Assembly: GCA_014860565.1 (NCBI GenBank)
Contig: JACZJN010000036.1
Coordinates: 1 to 61,307, forward strand
Reading direction: 5' to 3'
Length of the DNA stretch: 61,307 bases
Origin: Bacteroidota bacterium
GTDB lineage: Bacteria; Bacteroidota; Ignavibacteria; SZUA-365
Within the stretch, counting starts at the first letter, position 1; each line of letters opens with the position of its first letter. Below the pieces are notes generated by a model. That model did not search any database, was not told the origin of the DNA, and saw only the letters and a list, made by a program, of their open reading frames with translations. The position numbers and the translations under genes are program-made. This document shows positions 1 through 7,945 of this stretch, piece after piece.

Positions 1-471
1 CCTTTTTCCTCAGCCTGACTTGCTGGCACTTGCAACGACTTACAGGCGACGGCTGACGTTCAGCCTGACCTACTGACTACAAGTCGTCGCTCGACGGACT
101 GCGTCCGCCGTACAGTCGCTTGCTGACGCCAACATGGACGCAATGCGGCACGCGCATTCCGCCGTCTATGGGCTGACGAGGAGGCATGAGTGGAGTTCCT
201 ACCCCTCATACAGCCGACTCATCGTCGCACAACTGGCCAGTCTTGCTTCGTCAGTCAGTCTTCATTGGGCAAGGCCGCGATTTACGTCCGTCACAAGGCG
301 TATCCGTGGCTCCCCTAAATCAGGCCTTCAGGATTCAATTCGCTAAAGGAACAGCCTGCCAGATTGGCGGGTTGGGGCTGTCGTTCGTTGGGAGTATTCG
401 CGTCTCAGGGCGGGCTTTTGGGATCGCGAGATACACTTGCGCCTGATTCACGTTTCATAAGGAGATTCATC
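1..471. other. Gene-poor left edge
   Basis: No open frame here has a credible start, ribosome site or protein-like composition. The first 180 bases contain the word CTGAC six times (15, 53, 65, 73, 123, 173), unevenly spaced. This may be remnant or regulatory DNA of the accessory region; I assign no function. Confidence 0.4.
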
Positions 472-948
472 ATGACACAGTTCACGATCATCATCGACGG
501 CAAGCAGTTCAGCGCGGAAGGTTTCGTTGCATCGGGCGTCAACGAGAACAACGGGAAGGCCTTCGAGGTCTACGGCGTCCAGACGATGAAGGACGCGAAC
601 GGCGCCAACGTGGCCAGCTATCTGCCGGTGAAGGATGGCAAGCTCCGTCAGTCGGAACTCGACAACCGCAAGGCCGAATACGACGCGAAATGGGAAGCCG
701 AGAAGGCCCGCATCGTCGCATCGAATCCGTCGGTCAGCCCCGAGGAACTCGACTTCCAGGAGTCCATCTTCCGCGCGAAGCCGGAGAACCGCATCCTGGC
801 CAGCACGCTCACCAACGGACTGACGGCAACGATCGTCGACGCCAACGGTGAGGCGCACGAGGCGTACTTCATGCGGGAGTCCACCAACCGCTTCCGTACC
901 TACCAGCCCCGGAAGCAGACGGTGACAGCCGACGCCGAACCGTTCTAA
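472..948 (+). CDS. Small unknown protein of the accessory region
   Basis: A 158-residue soluble protein beginning MTQFTIIIDG. The frame is open further upstream, but ATG 472 is chosen because AAGGAG lies at 459-464, eight bases before it. The middle (about residues 55-85) is charged and rich in K, E and A, probably helical; the ends look like mixed alpha/beta. There is no signal peptide or membrane segment and I recognise no family. It is followed on the same strand by two further small genes with equally strong ribosome sites, an arrangement typical of phage or integrative-element accessory genes. Function unknown; that it is translated is fairly secure. Confidence 0.65.
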   Translation: MTQFTIIIDGKQFSAEGFVASGVNENNGKAFEVYGVQTMKDANGANVASYLPVKDGKLRQSELDNRKAEYDAKWEAEKARIVASNPSVSPEELDFQESIFRAKPENRILASTLTNGLTATIVDANGEAHEAYFMRESTNRFRTYQPRKQTVTADAEPF

Positions 949-1044
949 CGATACCGCCGGAGTCCGCCACCAGGACTCCGGCGACTTTCTTCTGCCAGCG
1001 AAGCATCAGCGTCCAGTCTATGTACCAGTAAACAAGGAGTCATC

Positions 1045-1335
1045 ATGATCTACGCAATCACCTACGAAGGACTGCATTACTGCATGGAATGCGGATACAG
1101 CGAACGTGGCATCAAATACGTGTCTGAAGATTCGGCATACGATGAATTCTTCAAGGCCATCAAGAATGAAATCGAGAGCGGTCCTGATGACCCTATTGCT
1201 GGCATCAATCTATGCCGATTCAAGCAGTACGAACCGGACAACTCGTACATACTTGAGCCGGTGCTGCATTTCGATGCCGGCACGAAACTCGTAAGCGTCC
1301 CGAACATGACGCCGCGATGCGAGATCCCATTCTGA
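1045..1335 (+). CDS. Small unknown protein of the accessory region
   Basis: A 96-residue protein starting MIYAITYEGL at ATG 1045, with AAGGAG at 1034-1039. It holds cysteines at about residues 14, 17 and 52 and is acidic overall. No signal peptide, membrane segment or known domain is visible. It lies 96 bases after the gene ending at 948 and shares that gene's leader style (AAGGAG, then TCATCATG). Family unknown; likely a cargo gene of the integrated element. Confidence 0.6.
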   Translation: MIYAITYEGLHYCMECGYSERGIKYVSEDSAYDEFFKAIKNEIESGPDDPIAGINLCRFKQYEPDNSYILEPVLHFDAGTKLVSVPNMTPRCEIPF

Positions 1336-1408
1336 CCATGACCAGGCCTTGGACTCGCAATCCGAGGCCGTTCCTTTTGTCCCCTTACCATGTACAGGAG
1401 CAATCAGT

Positions 1409-1798
1409 ATGACGCTATCGAAAGACCTTATGAGTGCCATCCGGCTGGTCCATCAGCAGTCCGTGGATCCGGTCGTGCACGTGTTTGCCGCCCGGTGGTC
1501 CATGTGGTACATGTCCTATGCCGCCCATGGATACAGTATGACGCTGTACTCCGACGGCAGCGCGTTTCATGTCATCAAGGAGTCGGTCTTCAAAGAGTCC
1601 ATCTTTGGCCGCGGAAATGTCGAACGGATGAGATTTACGGCTTTCACTGATGCCGTGGAGTCCTATGTGCGGCTGTTGTGGGAAGTAACTGGCCACCCAT
1701 GCCCTCAGCCTGACGAGGACGAGTATCGAAGCGGCCGCATGATGACAGACTGGAGAGGCCGGCAGGTCAGCTCGCCAGAGGTGCTCGCCAGAGCGTAA
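1409..1798 (+). CDS. Small unknown protein of the accessory region
   Basis: A 129-residue protein starting MTLSKDLMSA. The frame extends back to 1349, but ATG 1409 has CAGGAG at 1395-1400 and is the better start. It has an aromatic, methionine-rich stretch (about residues 29-45) that could be a buried core, and a basic C-terminus. No known family. Third member of the cassette of small plus-strand genes at 472-1798. It is followed by stem-loops and a T-run at 2021-2073. Confidence 0.55.
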   Translation: MTLSKDLMSAIRLVHQQSVDPVVHVFAARWSMWYMSYAAHGYSMTLYSDGSAFHVIKESVFKESIFGRGNVERMRFTAFTDAVESYVRLLWEVTGHPCPQPDEDEYRSGRMMTDWRGRQVSSPEVLARA

Positions 1799-2219
1799 TT
1801 CTCCCAGTCGGGTGGAAGATGTCCCACTTCAGCTGACAGAGGACCCAATCGAAGGCAAAATAAATGTCCGCCGCGACCAAAAAATCCCCGCAGATGGCCG
1901 TTCCTGGTCACTGTGGGGCATTTTTAATTGTCGTTGATGTTGCTGCGCGAGTCCCTATTGAGGGCTGTAATGAGGCAGAAGGAGGGCAGAAGGAGTCTGT
2001 GATGGCTGGCAAGTTTAAGACAACGACGAGTACGTCGTTGGCGATGAATACATCGCCCGCGATATTTTTTTTTGTTTTACTTGAAATGGTAGGCAGAAGG
2101 GTGGCAGTTTGGCTGGCAAAACAGGCCGGCTGGTATTAAGAGGCGGCAACTGCGCGCCGCCAAGGATACGGGAAAAGGCCTATTCAAGTCAAGTGGGTAT
2201 CCTATTCGAGACAGTCAAC
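1799..2219. other. Intergenic stretch without a convincing gene
   Basis: Short open frames exist (for example from ATG 1864) but their proteins look random. The one visible structure is a pair of stem-loops with a T-run at 2021-2073, listed separately. Confidence 0.4.
2021..2073 (+). terminator. Stacked stem-loops followed by a T9 run
   Basis: CAACGACG (2021-2028) pairs perfectly with CGTCGTTG (2033-2040) around a 4-base loop. Directly after it GCGATG (2041-2046) pairs with CATCGC (2051-2056), and a run of nine T follows at 2065-2073. This is plausible as a rho-independent terminator for the small plus-strand genes ending at 1798, although the T-run sits 8 bases after the second stem, farther than usual. 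Confidence 0.4.
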
Positions 2220-3098
2220 TCATTCAGCTTTTTCAGGAATCAACCAGGTCACACGCGTGTGTGTCTCCCGACGAAGGACGATATTCTCTACAGTCCGTTG
2301 TCCATTCAGATGGCCTCGTGAATTGCTGACCATAGAGAATTTGATATCTCTCGCGTGCGCTGTCTCCACTTCGAGGTCTGCTTCTAAAGTTGTCGCGACA
2401 TCAGACGTATATTGTGCCCCGCTGATTGCACCGTCTCTCGTCAGCCTATACGCAATGGTGACATGCGATGTGCCATCAGGCTGCAGAGGCATCCATTCGA
2501 CAAAGACATTCGAGATGGAATCAGTCATCCTCACATCTCCTGCGGCGTGATACAGCTCGAGTAGCCGTTTCACTCTCTCCTGGATCTGCGGCATCCCCGC
2601 TTCGTCAAGACAGACACCGCTGAAGATACGAAACAGGATTTCCGGATAATCTGGCTTTCGAAAGTCATTGACAAGCCATCGTTCGCCAGGCAGCACCAAC
2701 GCTGATGAGTCGCAACGCGACATGGTTGTATCAGCTTCGGGATACCGCCGGACAGAATAACAAGCGCCGAGTACCGGCATGGTACGTAGTGAATCCGGAA
2801 TGAAACCGGGAAGGCATTGTTCATATCGCGACCATGAAACGCTCAACTCACGAATCCCATCGTGTGATAGTTCCGTCCATCTTTCCGTCCTCTCTTCAAC
2901 GGATCCTGTCTGCTTCATGCCACCTACCGCAGACAGCCTGCTCGACAGCTCACCTGGAGGAATCGTGACCGATGAGTCGTATATATGAAGGATCGTTCCG
3001 GGCGGTATTTCGGCCTGATCGAAACAGACCGTCTGGGCGGCCATGTTAGCCGTGCAAGCTATGAACAAAACGAGTGCGATGATGGCAAGGTCTTTCAT
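2220..3098 (-). CDS. Secreted protein of unknown function
   Basis: A 292-residue protein beginning MKDLAIIALV with a typical Sec signal peptide (K at residue 2, hydrophobic stretch, then ANMAAQ near residues 17-22). ATG 3098 is preferred because GGAG lies four bases upstream; ATG 3101 is the alternative. The mature part has several cysteines (C in TVCF, QCLP, GACY, SRCD, GVCL) that could form disulfides in the periplasm or at the surface. I recognise no domain. It follows the small membrane-protein gene 3146-3463 by 47 bases and is probably co-transcribed with it. Confidence 0.65.
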   Translation of the reverse strand: MKDLAIIALVLFIACTANMAAQTVCFDQAEIPPGTILHIYDSSVTIPPGELSSRLSAVGGMKQTGSVEERTERWTELSHDGIRELSVSWSRYEQCLPGFIPDSLRTMPVLGACYSVRRYPEADTTMSRCDSSALVLPGERWLVNDFRKPDYPEILFRIFSGVCLDEAGMPQIQERVKRLLELYHAAGDVRMTDSISNVFVEWMPLQPDGTSHVTIAYRLTRDGAISGAQYTSDVATTLEADLEVETAHARDIKFSMVSNSRGHLNGQRTVENIVLRRETHTRVTWLIPEKAE

Positions 3099-3145
3099 CA
3101 TGCTCCAAAGGACGGGAAACGATAGTCCGACCGGTGACACCCAGT

Positions 3146-3463
3146 CTACAACCACACGTCGAAAACGAAAAATATGGAAGTCGTCCAGATGGCCAGGAAA
3201 AAGACGAACACGACGATACGCCAGGGCTTCAGCCTCGCAATAGATTCACCCATGAAATACAACATCATGAACTGGAAGCCGCACGTCCAGCCGAAATCGA
3301 AATCGATCGTGTCCGGCGGGTGAAAGATCGCTTTCAAGGTCGCGAGTGTCGCCCCGGAAATGATCATCAGCGATAGAATGATGGCGAGCTTCCGGCCGGC
3401 ATGCTGCCAGCCGTCAACATGCCGGGGTGGAATGATAGCGCCGTTGGGTTCCATCGAGGTCAT
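3146..3463 (-). CDS. Small membrane protein of unknown function
   Basis: A 105-residue protein with three hydrophobic segments (about residues 26-47, 58-76 and 82-103), so probably a three-pass inner-membrane protein with its N-terminal ~25 residues outside the bilayer. No clear ribosome site precedes ATG 3463; ATG 3454 is an alternative. The gene downstream encodes a secreted protein, suggesting a two-gene unit. Family not recognised. Confidence 0.5.
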   Translation of the reverse strand: MTSMEPNGAIIPPRHVDGWQHAGRKLAIILSLMIISGATLATLKAIFHPPDTIDFDFGWTCGFQFMMLYFMGESIARLKPWRIVVFVFFLAIWTTSIFFVFDVWL

Positions 3464-3807
3464 CTATTAGTGCGAGGAGTTGGCCGATAAAACGTGGCGC
3501 CAGGTAAAGAAAGATTCGACGCTTGCTCGCCGCGATGGGCACGGGGAACGAACCATTCAAGCTAAGTGACTGGCATGGAACCTGACGGTTTAGCGAGGAG
3601 GATTTAATGAAACATACCAAAAGTATTTTCTTATATATAGCACCAACTGTTCTCGTAAAACCAGTTAATAATAAGTGTATTATATGAGCAGCATAGAATG
3701 ATCGAATATAAAATACCACTGGATGAAATTCCTCGATAACCATCCATTCCATACACACCACACTGGCAATAAATATATACGGTATAAATATAATTCGTCA
3801 TTAAATC
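3464..3807. other. AT-rich intergenic stretch
   Basis: The frames open here (for example 3761-3414 minus) give low-complexity, implausible proteins without ribosome sites and overlap the better gene 3146-3463. The sequence is clearly more AT-rich than the rest of the window, like the adjacent gene 3808-5526. I see no RNA gene. Confidence 0.4.
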
Positions 3808-5526
3808 TTATTTCCTTACTGCTATTATATGTTTACGATTGTCAAACGCTACGCCGTCACTTATAAATATTCCATATATGCCCTCGCTAAATCTACTAAT
3901 GCATATTGTCTTCGATGACTCTTGGCGTACGACTACATCATCCACAGCTTTACCTGATTCTAGATTCACGAATACGCACATAATATCAGCTGTAGCTTTA
4001 TTCTCTATCGTAACATAATTATTGGCAATTGTAGGATAGATATTGGTAGTAGCATTCCACGAATTAAACTCTACTATTTGACTAACACCACTATTCCAAA
4101 CTAAGATGCCTAAGACGCCGGCGTGCATTCCCTCTTTCGTCTTCTGCATTGCGTCATTACTGGTGTAGATGTCATTACTTGATGTCCAGCCGCAATAATA
4201 GACAGATTCGCCGCAGTTTCTGGCGCAAAATGCCACGCTATTATTTCCACTGTATAATTTTAGAAATCCGTCAACGGTGTAATCTTTCCAAGATATCAGC
4301 ACGGCACATTCCATCTTATCGATATACATACCTGTATATTTACCATCAACTCCATCAGAATCATATGAATTTGATCTACCAATAATTACAATACCTTCCC
4401 GGCTGAGTACCGCGGCGTCCATTCTTTCATCCTTTGAGCCCCCGTAAAATGACGAATAATGTGTCTGCCATGATTCTGTGGAAATAATACTTATATACCA
4501 GTCATATTGCGAGCCACCAACTTGGTTGTTCAATATGTTTTGATAAGCGTTATGTGTAATCGGAAAATTCGAAGAGCTTGTCTCACCGATAAGGTAAAGA
4601 TAATTGTCCTTCACAAACACGTCTGTTATATAATCGTCCTTTTGACCGCCAAAATAAGAAGCATATTCTATATCCCACGACTCGCAATCCAGCACAACAA
4701 TAAATACATCCCAAATGCCATTAAAATAACGGCTGCTAGCGCTAGTGGTCGTAAATATAGTCTCTGAGGACGTACGTCCCACACAGTAAAGTCGATGATG
4801 GTCCAGTATCACTTTGTAAATCGCATCGTTCTCCTCGCCACCGAGAAAGGAGCAGTAACTCCTTTGCATATTCATATCATATAATACAACGAACCCAGTT
4901 CTCGTAGACGCCCTGTTTTCCTTTTGTATAGCGTTAGTAGTTACCGGCAAAGACGGCGACGCGGTCGATCCGCCAACAATCACACCATAATATGAATCAT
5001 AATCAATTGACTCGGCGCCATCGGCACCGGGCCCACCAAAGTATGTAGACCAATTAATTCTCAGTGTATTTAGATCTAAAGCGAATATTATCGCGTCTGA
5101 CATCCCTGCATTATAGGGTTGAGGAGAGCCTGAAGATGTCGGAAAATCATTTGAATCAGATTGACCACATAAATACAGCGTCTCTTCTCCATCATACTTG
5201 ACGTCTGATACCCAGTCATCACCGCCCCCACCAATATATAAAGCGCCTACAAATTCTCGGTAATGCAATGTCCAAACAGCGATGTATATGTCTTGTCCGC
5301 CATGGAATAGAGCGCTTGCATCGTAGGGTTTAATGGGGAGATAAGGTTCTTTCGTAACAGACACGATGTAGATCCTATTTCTGCAACTATCAGGCACAAT
5401 TCGGATAGGGACGGTCGCGACTTCTACAGAATCACTAAGACCCCCATAGTATGTTTGGTATAATATTTCCTGAGCCCAGCAATAACTTGGCAACATCAGG
5501 ATGGCTGCAACAATTATACTTTTCAT
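3808..5526 (-). CDS. Secreted SBBP-type beta-propeller protein, probable T9SS client
   Basis: A 572-residue protein with a signal peptide (MKSIIVAAIL..., cleavage likely after CWAQ near residue 19). From residue 20 to about 470 it repeats a ~60-residue unit with the signature Y-x-GG-x-x-D-x-x... followed by a G-x-T/S-x-S motif (YYGG, YIGGGGDD, YFGGPGAD, FLGGEEND, YFGGQKDD, FYGGSKDE). This matches the seven-bladed beta-propeller SBBP repeat. The last ~75 residues look like a T9SS type-A sorting domain: beta-rich, with YPTIANNYVTI and a G-I-Y-x-x-F/I motif near the end. It is expected to be exported and anchored at the cell surface. Base composition is markedly AT-richer than the chromosomal genes to the right, which fits recent acquisition with the accessory region. 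Ligand unknown. Confidence 0.75.
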   Translation of the reverse strand: MKSIIVAAILMLPSYCWAQEILYQTYYGGLSDSVEVATVPIRIVPDSCRNRIYIVSVTKEPYLPIKPYDASALFHGGQDIYIAVWTLHYREFVGALYIGGGGDDWVSDVKYDGEETLYLCGQSDSNDFPTSSGSPQPYNAGMSDAIIFALDLNTLRINWSTYFGGPGADGAESIDYDSYYGVIVGGSTASPSLPVTTNAIQKENRASTRTGFVVLYDMNMQRSYCSFLGGEENDAIYKVILDHHRLYCVGRTSSETIFTTTSASSRYFNGIWDVFIVVLDCESWDIEYASYFGGQKDDYITDVFVKDNYLYLIGETSSSNFPITHNAYQNILNNQVGGSQYDWYISIISTESWQTHYSSFYGGSKDERMDAAVLSREGIVIIGRSNSYDSDGVDGKYTGMYIDKMECAVLISWKDYTVDGFLKLYSGNNSVAFCARNCGESVYYCGWTSSNDIYTSNDAMQKTKEGMHAGVLGILVWNSGVSQIVEFNSWNATTNIYPTIANNYVTIENKATADIMCVFVNLESGKAVDDVVVRQESSKTICISRFSEGIYGIFISDGVAFDNRKHIIAVRK

Positions 5527-5827
5527 TACAAAATCAGTCTATTAATAAACAAAATTGCTTATGGTGCGCTATGCTGTCGTATACGTGGACAGACGGAAGT
5601 ATTATACTGCTTACTGTTTCCTGAATCCGTGAGTTCGACATATCTTCTCGCCCAACATACGCAATTCGGGCAATGAAGTCAATTTATCAGCAACGACAGG
5701 CCATTCCCGAGGCCATTTACGATTTCGGACCCACTGATTTTGGCTGTTTTTCCCTATTGAGCCCATAGCAACACATCGCCATCATGTGGCTGCTCATGAA
5801 CAGAATTTATCCAAGACGGCTGAGTCG
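5527..5827. other. Intergenic stretch between surface-protein gene and transposase remnant
   Basis: No gene is supported. The stretch lies upstream of the minus-strand gene 3808-5526, so its promoter should be here, and it also contains whatever remains of the 3' end of the IS1380-type element. I could not identify terminal inverted repeats by eye. Confidence 0.35.
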
Positions 5828-6253
5828 TCAGAGTGAGGCGAGAAACGCTGGTGTCCAGGCGTTATGTTCGCAAACACGAAGTATCATCTGGCCCGCATGG
5901 GATACGACAAGACCAGCGAGGTACATAGCACTCTGCAGCACTGTCCGCAAGCGTAATCGACGTCCACGTTTCCCCGGAGATTTCTTCGTCAGTAACAATT
6001 GCGTTCCGACACGGCGCAGCAGATTGAACGCAACCATTGAGAACAACAGATGCAGAGTGTTCGCATAGAATTTCCCCGAGGGAAGACGTTCCACACCAAG
6101 ATCGCTCTTCAATTCCGCATGATACTGCTCGCTTGTGCCGTGTTGATGATAGATATGCTCAACTTCTGTTGCTTCGGCAGGCAAGTTGGTCCAGTACGTC
6201 TCAACGCGCGTCTCCGGTTCGAGAAGCATCTGGCCCTGGCACGCGTACCTTTG
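5828..6253 (-). pseudogene. IS1380-family transposase, C-terminal remnant
   Basis: The frame reads from about QRYACQGQML (upstream of ATG 6229) through VETYWTNLP, EQYHAELKSDLGVERLPSGK, then FYANTLHLLFSMVAFNLLRRVG to a stop at 5828. An E-x-x-x-x-x-LK segment followed by a long hydrophobic N-x-L-H-x-L-x-x-x-x-AFNLLR helix is typical of the C-terminal end of IS1380-type DDE transposases, which are normally 400-460 residues; only ~140 remain. An in-frame stop lies at 6293-6295 and I find no continuation. This is a dead fragment, evidence of past insertion in the accessory region. Confidence 0.75.
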
Positions 6254-6289
6254 TCGAGATATTACTGTCGTGGAATTGGCGATTGTGCA

Positions 6290-6979
6290 GCATTATTCAG
6301 TCTTGCACAATAACATTCATTAGCAGATTGCACCTACAAACCAATGGATATGTTATCACATCACCATGCGGCAGTCCGCATCATTGATTCAAGTTGGCAA
6401 TCTTTGAATTTTCCATATCATACAATGCTTCAGCACCATCGCGCCATTCCTTTCCTCCTAGAGCTAGTGATATTTTAGACCCTAATTATACCTATCGATT
6501 CTGCTCTGACGGCGACTCATCATCCAAGCACCCATAGGACCTCCTCTGCAGATCATAAAACAGATGATGGGGTCGAATTTAATCATGATTCTGACAAAGT
6601 CAAGTCCCCCCCCCAGACTCGATAATATTACGGTTCATTCAACCGACACAGGGCCCATAACACCTTGTTATACAAGGGTTAGCACATACAGACGACCGAA
6701 TATTAATTATTTGTAAGATTTGTAAGGCGGGAGTCTGGAAGGCCCGTAGTTGTCCGATAATGATGCGGCATTATGGGGCGTGTCGGTAACAGCCAGCCTC
6801 GAAGACGTAGTCGTTGGTAGTAGTAGCGTCAGCCTCTACGGCCCCTGTCATCGCGCGCAGGCGGCTTTCATAGGCGGAGACACATATATATATCGCTCGC
6901 CTTTGATTCGTAACGTATACCCTGATTATAAGGTGTCTGAGGTGCGTCCATGATATCACCGCCAGCCGAAGTGTGCCCG
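6290..6979. other. Long stretch without a gene
   Basis: About 690 bases with no supported coding sequence. It is AT-rich to 6740, contains a C9 run at 6606-6614 and a short TA repeat near 6890. The frame 6750-6953 (plus) lacks a ribosome site and looks random. Most likely decayed mobile-element DNA. Confidence 0.45.
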
Positions 6980-7225
6980 CTATTGCAGGCCTTCCTCGTT
7001 CTCGTATGCGTGACAGCTGAACGGCCGCCATTCGTCCTCCGGTGTCAGCATTTGGTCCAACCATGACAGCTGGCACAGGACGCCCGTGAAGCCCTCTGCC
7101 GCCCGCTGGACGCATGTCTGGCATAAGGGCGGCATGTCGATCTCACCCGACTTGTACCGCCTTCCGTCGTCGTCGTAGATGCCCATGAAGTCAACGCTGA
7201 CGCCGGCATCGTCCGTGGTACTCAT
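6980..7225 (-). CDS. Small unknown acidic protein next to the integrase remnant
   Basis: An 81-residue acidic protein starting MSTTDDAGVS. On the minus strand its start is preceded by AAGGAGGACATC, an almost perfect ribosome site, so translation is likely. It contains a C-x-x-C pair (CQTC, about residues 35-38) and two further cysteines, possibly a small metal site or disulfide. No known family. Its start lies 22 bases downstream of the integrase remnant (stop codon at 7247-7249), in the same orientation, as expected for genes read out behind an integrase in an integrative element. Confidence 0.65.
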   Translation of the reverse strand: MSTTDDAGVSVDFMGIYDDDGRRYKSGEIDMPPLCQTCVQRAAEGFTGVLCQLSWLDQMLTPEDEWRPFSCHAYENEEGLQ

Positions 7226-7246
7226 GATGTCCTCCTTGATGTATGA

Positions 7247-7378
7247 TTAGAACTTGATTCTGTCCACCACGTCATGCATGGTCTCAGGCTGCAGGTGGGC
7301 GTAGATTTCCGTCGTCCTTGTGTTCGTGTGGCCCAACAATCGCCCGACCTGAAACAGCGATACGCCGTCCTGGACGGC
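7247..7378 (-). pseudogene. Tyrosine recombinase (integrase), 3'-end remnant
   Basis: Read on the minus strand, this stretch encodes VGRLLGHTNTRTTEIYAHLQ followed by about ten residues and a TAA at 7247-7249. The LLGH-x-x-x-x-T-x-x-Y-x-H pattern is the C-terminal active-site box of phage/XerC-type tyrosine recombinases, with the H of LLGH and the nucleophile Y of IYAHL both present. Only about 40 codons are recognisable; beyond about 7378 the similarity ends abruptly, so the box R and the whole N-terminal part are missing. It lies 131 bases from a tRNA-Ser gene, the usual position of an integrase beside its attachment site. Non-functional by itself. Confidence 0.8.
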
Positions 7379-7432
7379 AGGGGAGGGAGCGGTTTGACTG
7401 GTCGTTGGAGGGCGATTATATTCCCGGAAATA

Positions 7433-7466
7433 ACTGTTGACCTACTGTTGACCTAAAAGGTCAACA
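7433..7466. repeat. 11-bp tandem repeat with overlapping perfect inverted repeat
   Basis: ACTGTTGACCT occurs twice in exact tandem (7433-7443, 7444-7454). The second copy forms a perfect 9-bp inverted repeat: TGTTGACCT (7446-7454), loop AAA, AGGTCAACA (7458-7466). A related small palindrome, TGTTG-T-CAACA, lies at 7494-7504. Position between an integrase remnant and a tRNA attachment site suggests integrase arm-type or excisionase binding sites. Confidence 0.55.
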
Positions 7467-7508
7467 CTTGAGGCCCGAGTGGAACCTGTAATGTGTTGTC
7501 AACAAATG

Positions 7509-7594
7509 AGTTAGATGCTAGAGTGGTTGAATAGGACGGTCTCGAAAACCGTTGTGCCCTATGGGTACCCTGGGTTCGAATCCCAGTCTCTCCG
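7509..7594 (+). tRNA. tRNA-Ser(CGA), with degenerate 5' acceptor strand
   Basis: D arm CTA/TAG with AGTGGTTGAA loop (7518 onward), anticodon stem ACGGT/ACCGT with loop CTCGAAA (anticodon CGA), long variable arm typical of serine tRNAs, and a perfect T arm CTGGG-TTCGAAT-CCCAG are all intact. The 3' acceptor strand TCTCTCC plus discriminator G ends at 7594; CCA is not encoded. The 5' strand that should be GGAGAGA is instead AGTTAGA, pairing at only four of seven positions. This is the expected look of the distal copy of a tRNA attachment site, with chromosomal sequence on the right and element sequence on the left. It may not give a functional tRNA. Confidence 0.8.
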
Positions 7595-7605
7595 CGACCC
7601 TCCCG

Positions 7606-7644
7606 ACAGGCCCCGTCCTCACCCGACCGGGCCTGTTATTATTA
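7606..7644 (+). terminator. Terminator after tRNA-Ser
   Basis: ACAGGCCC (7606-7613) pairs perfectly with GGGCCTGT (7629-7636) around a 15-base loop, followed by TATTATTA. It lies 12 bases after the tRNA 3' end, where a transcription terminator is expected. Confidence 0.65.
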
Positions 7645-7760
7645 GACTTACCGAAACCACCCTCCTGCACTGCACGCCCATTTTCGGCACTCACCAGAGA
7701 GTTCATGCGACGGGGAGGTCGGAGCGAGGTGCGCTGGGTGGGTAAGTGCCGTACCGCAGT

Positions 7761-7777
7761 CGTGCATGCACGTGCAT
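7761..7777. promoter_or_regulatory. Two overlapping 12-bp perfect palindromes, operator candidate
   Basis: CGTGCATGCACG (7761-7772) and ATGCACGTGCAT (7766-7777) are both perfect palindromes sharing seven bases. They sit directly upstream of a TTGACA box (7780-7785). The position suggests a repressor or activator site for the oxidoreductase operon; the regulator is not encoded nearby. Confidence 0.4.
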
Positions 7778-7779
7778 TC

Positions 7780-7808
7780 TTGACATTTGTGTCCTTATTT
7801 GGTATCGT
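7780..7808 (+). promoter_or_regulatory. Candidate sigma-70-type promoter
   Basis: TTGACA at 7780-7785 and TATCGT at 7803-7808 with 17-base spacing. The -35 is perfect, the -10 matches at four of six positions. It would give a leader of about 130 bases before ATG 7946. Confidence 0.35.
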
Positions 7809-7945
7809 ACCGCGTGAATCGGTGGCGCACGCCCGTGCGTATCGTGATACGAAAAGAGACCTCGTTGCGCCTGCGGAGTGACATCTGGCGAGGGACAAGG
7901 CGGCGCATTCCAGATTGACCTTCCATCAAACAGAACAACAGTCGC

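Larger units (their letters stand above)
7595..7945. other. Intergenic region: tRNA terminator, palindromes, candidate promoter
   Basis: No gene is supported. It carries the hairpin at 7606-7636, two overlapping palindromes at 7761-7777, a candidate promoter at 7780-7808 and an inverted repeat CGTATC-GT-GATACG at 7838-7851, all upstream of the operon starting at 7946. Confidence 0.5.

Noticed and set aside
1864-2321. Two short plus-strand frames as possible genes
   Set aside because: Proteins look random and one runs over the stem-loops and T-run; only a weak GAAGG precedes the first.
3414-3761. 115-codon minus-strand frame in the AT-rich gap
   Set aside because: No ribosome site, odd composition, and it overlaps the better-supported membrane-protein gene.
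6606-6614. C9 homopolymer as a phase-variation tract
   Set aside because: No gene or promoter is recognisable around it; it lies in decayed DNA.
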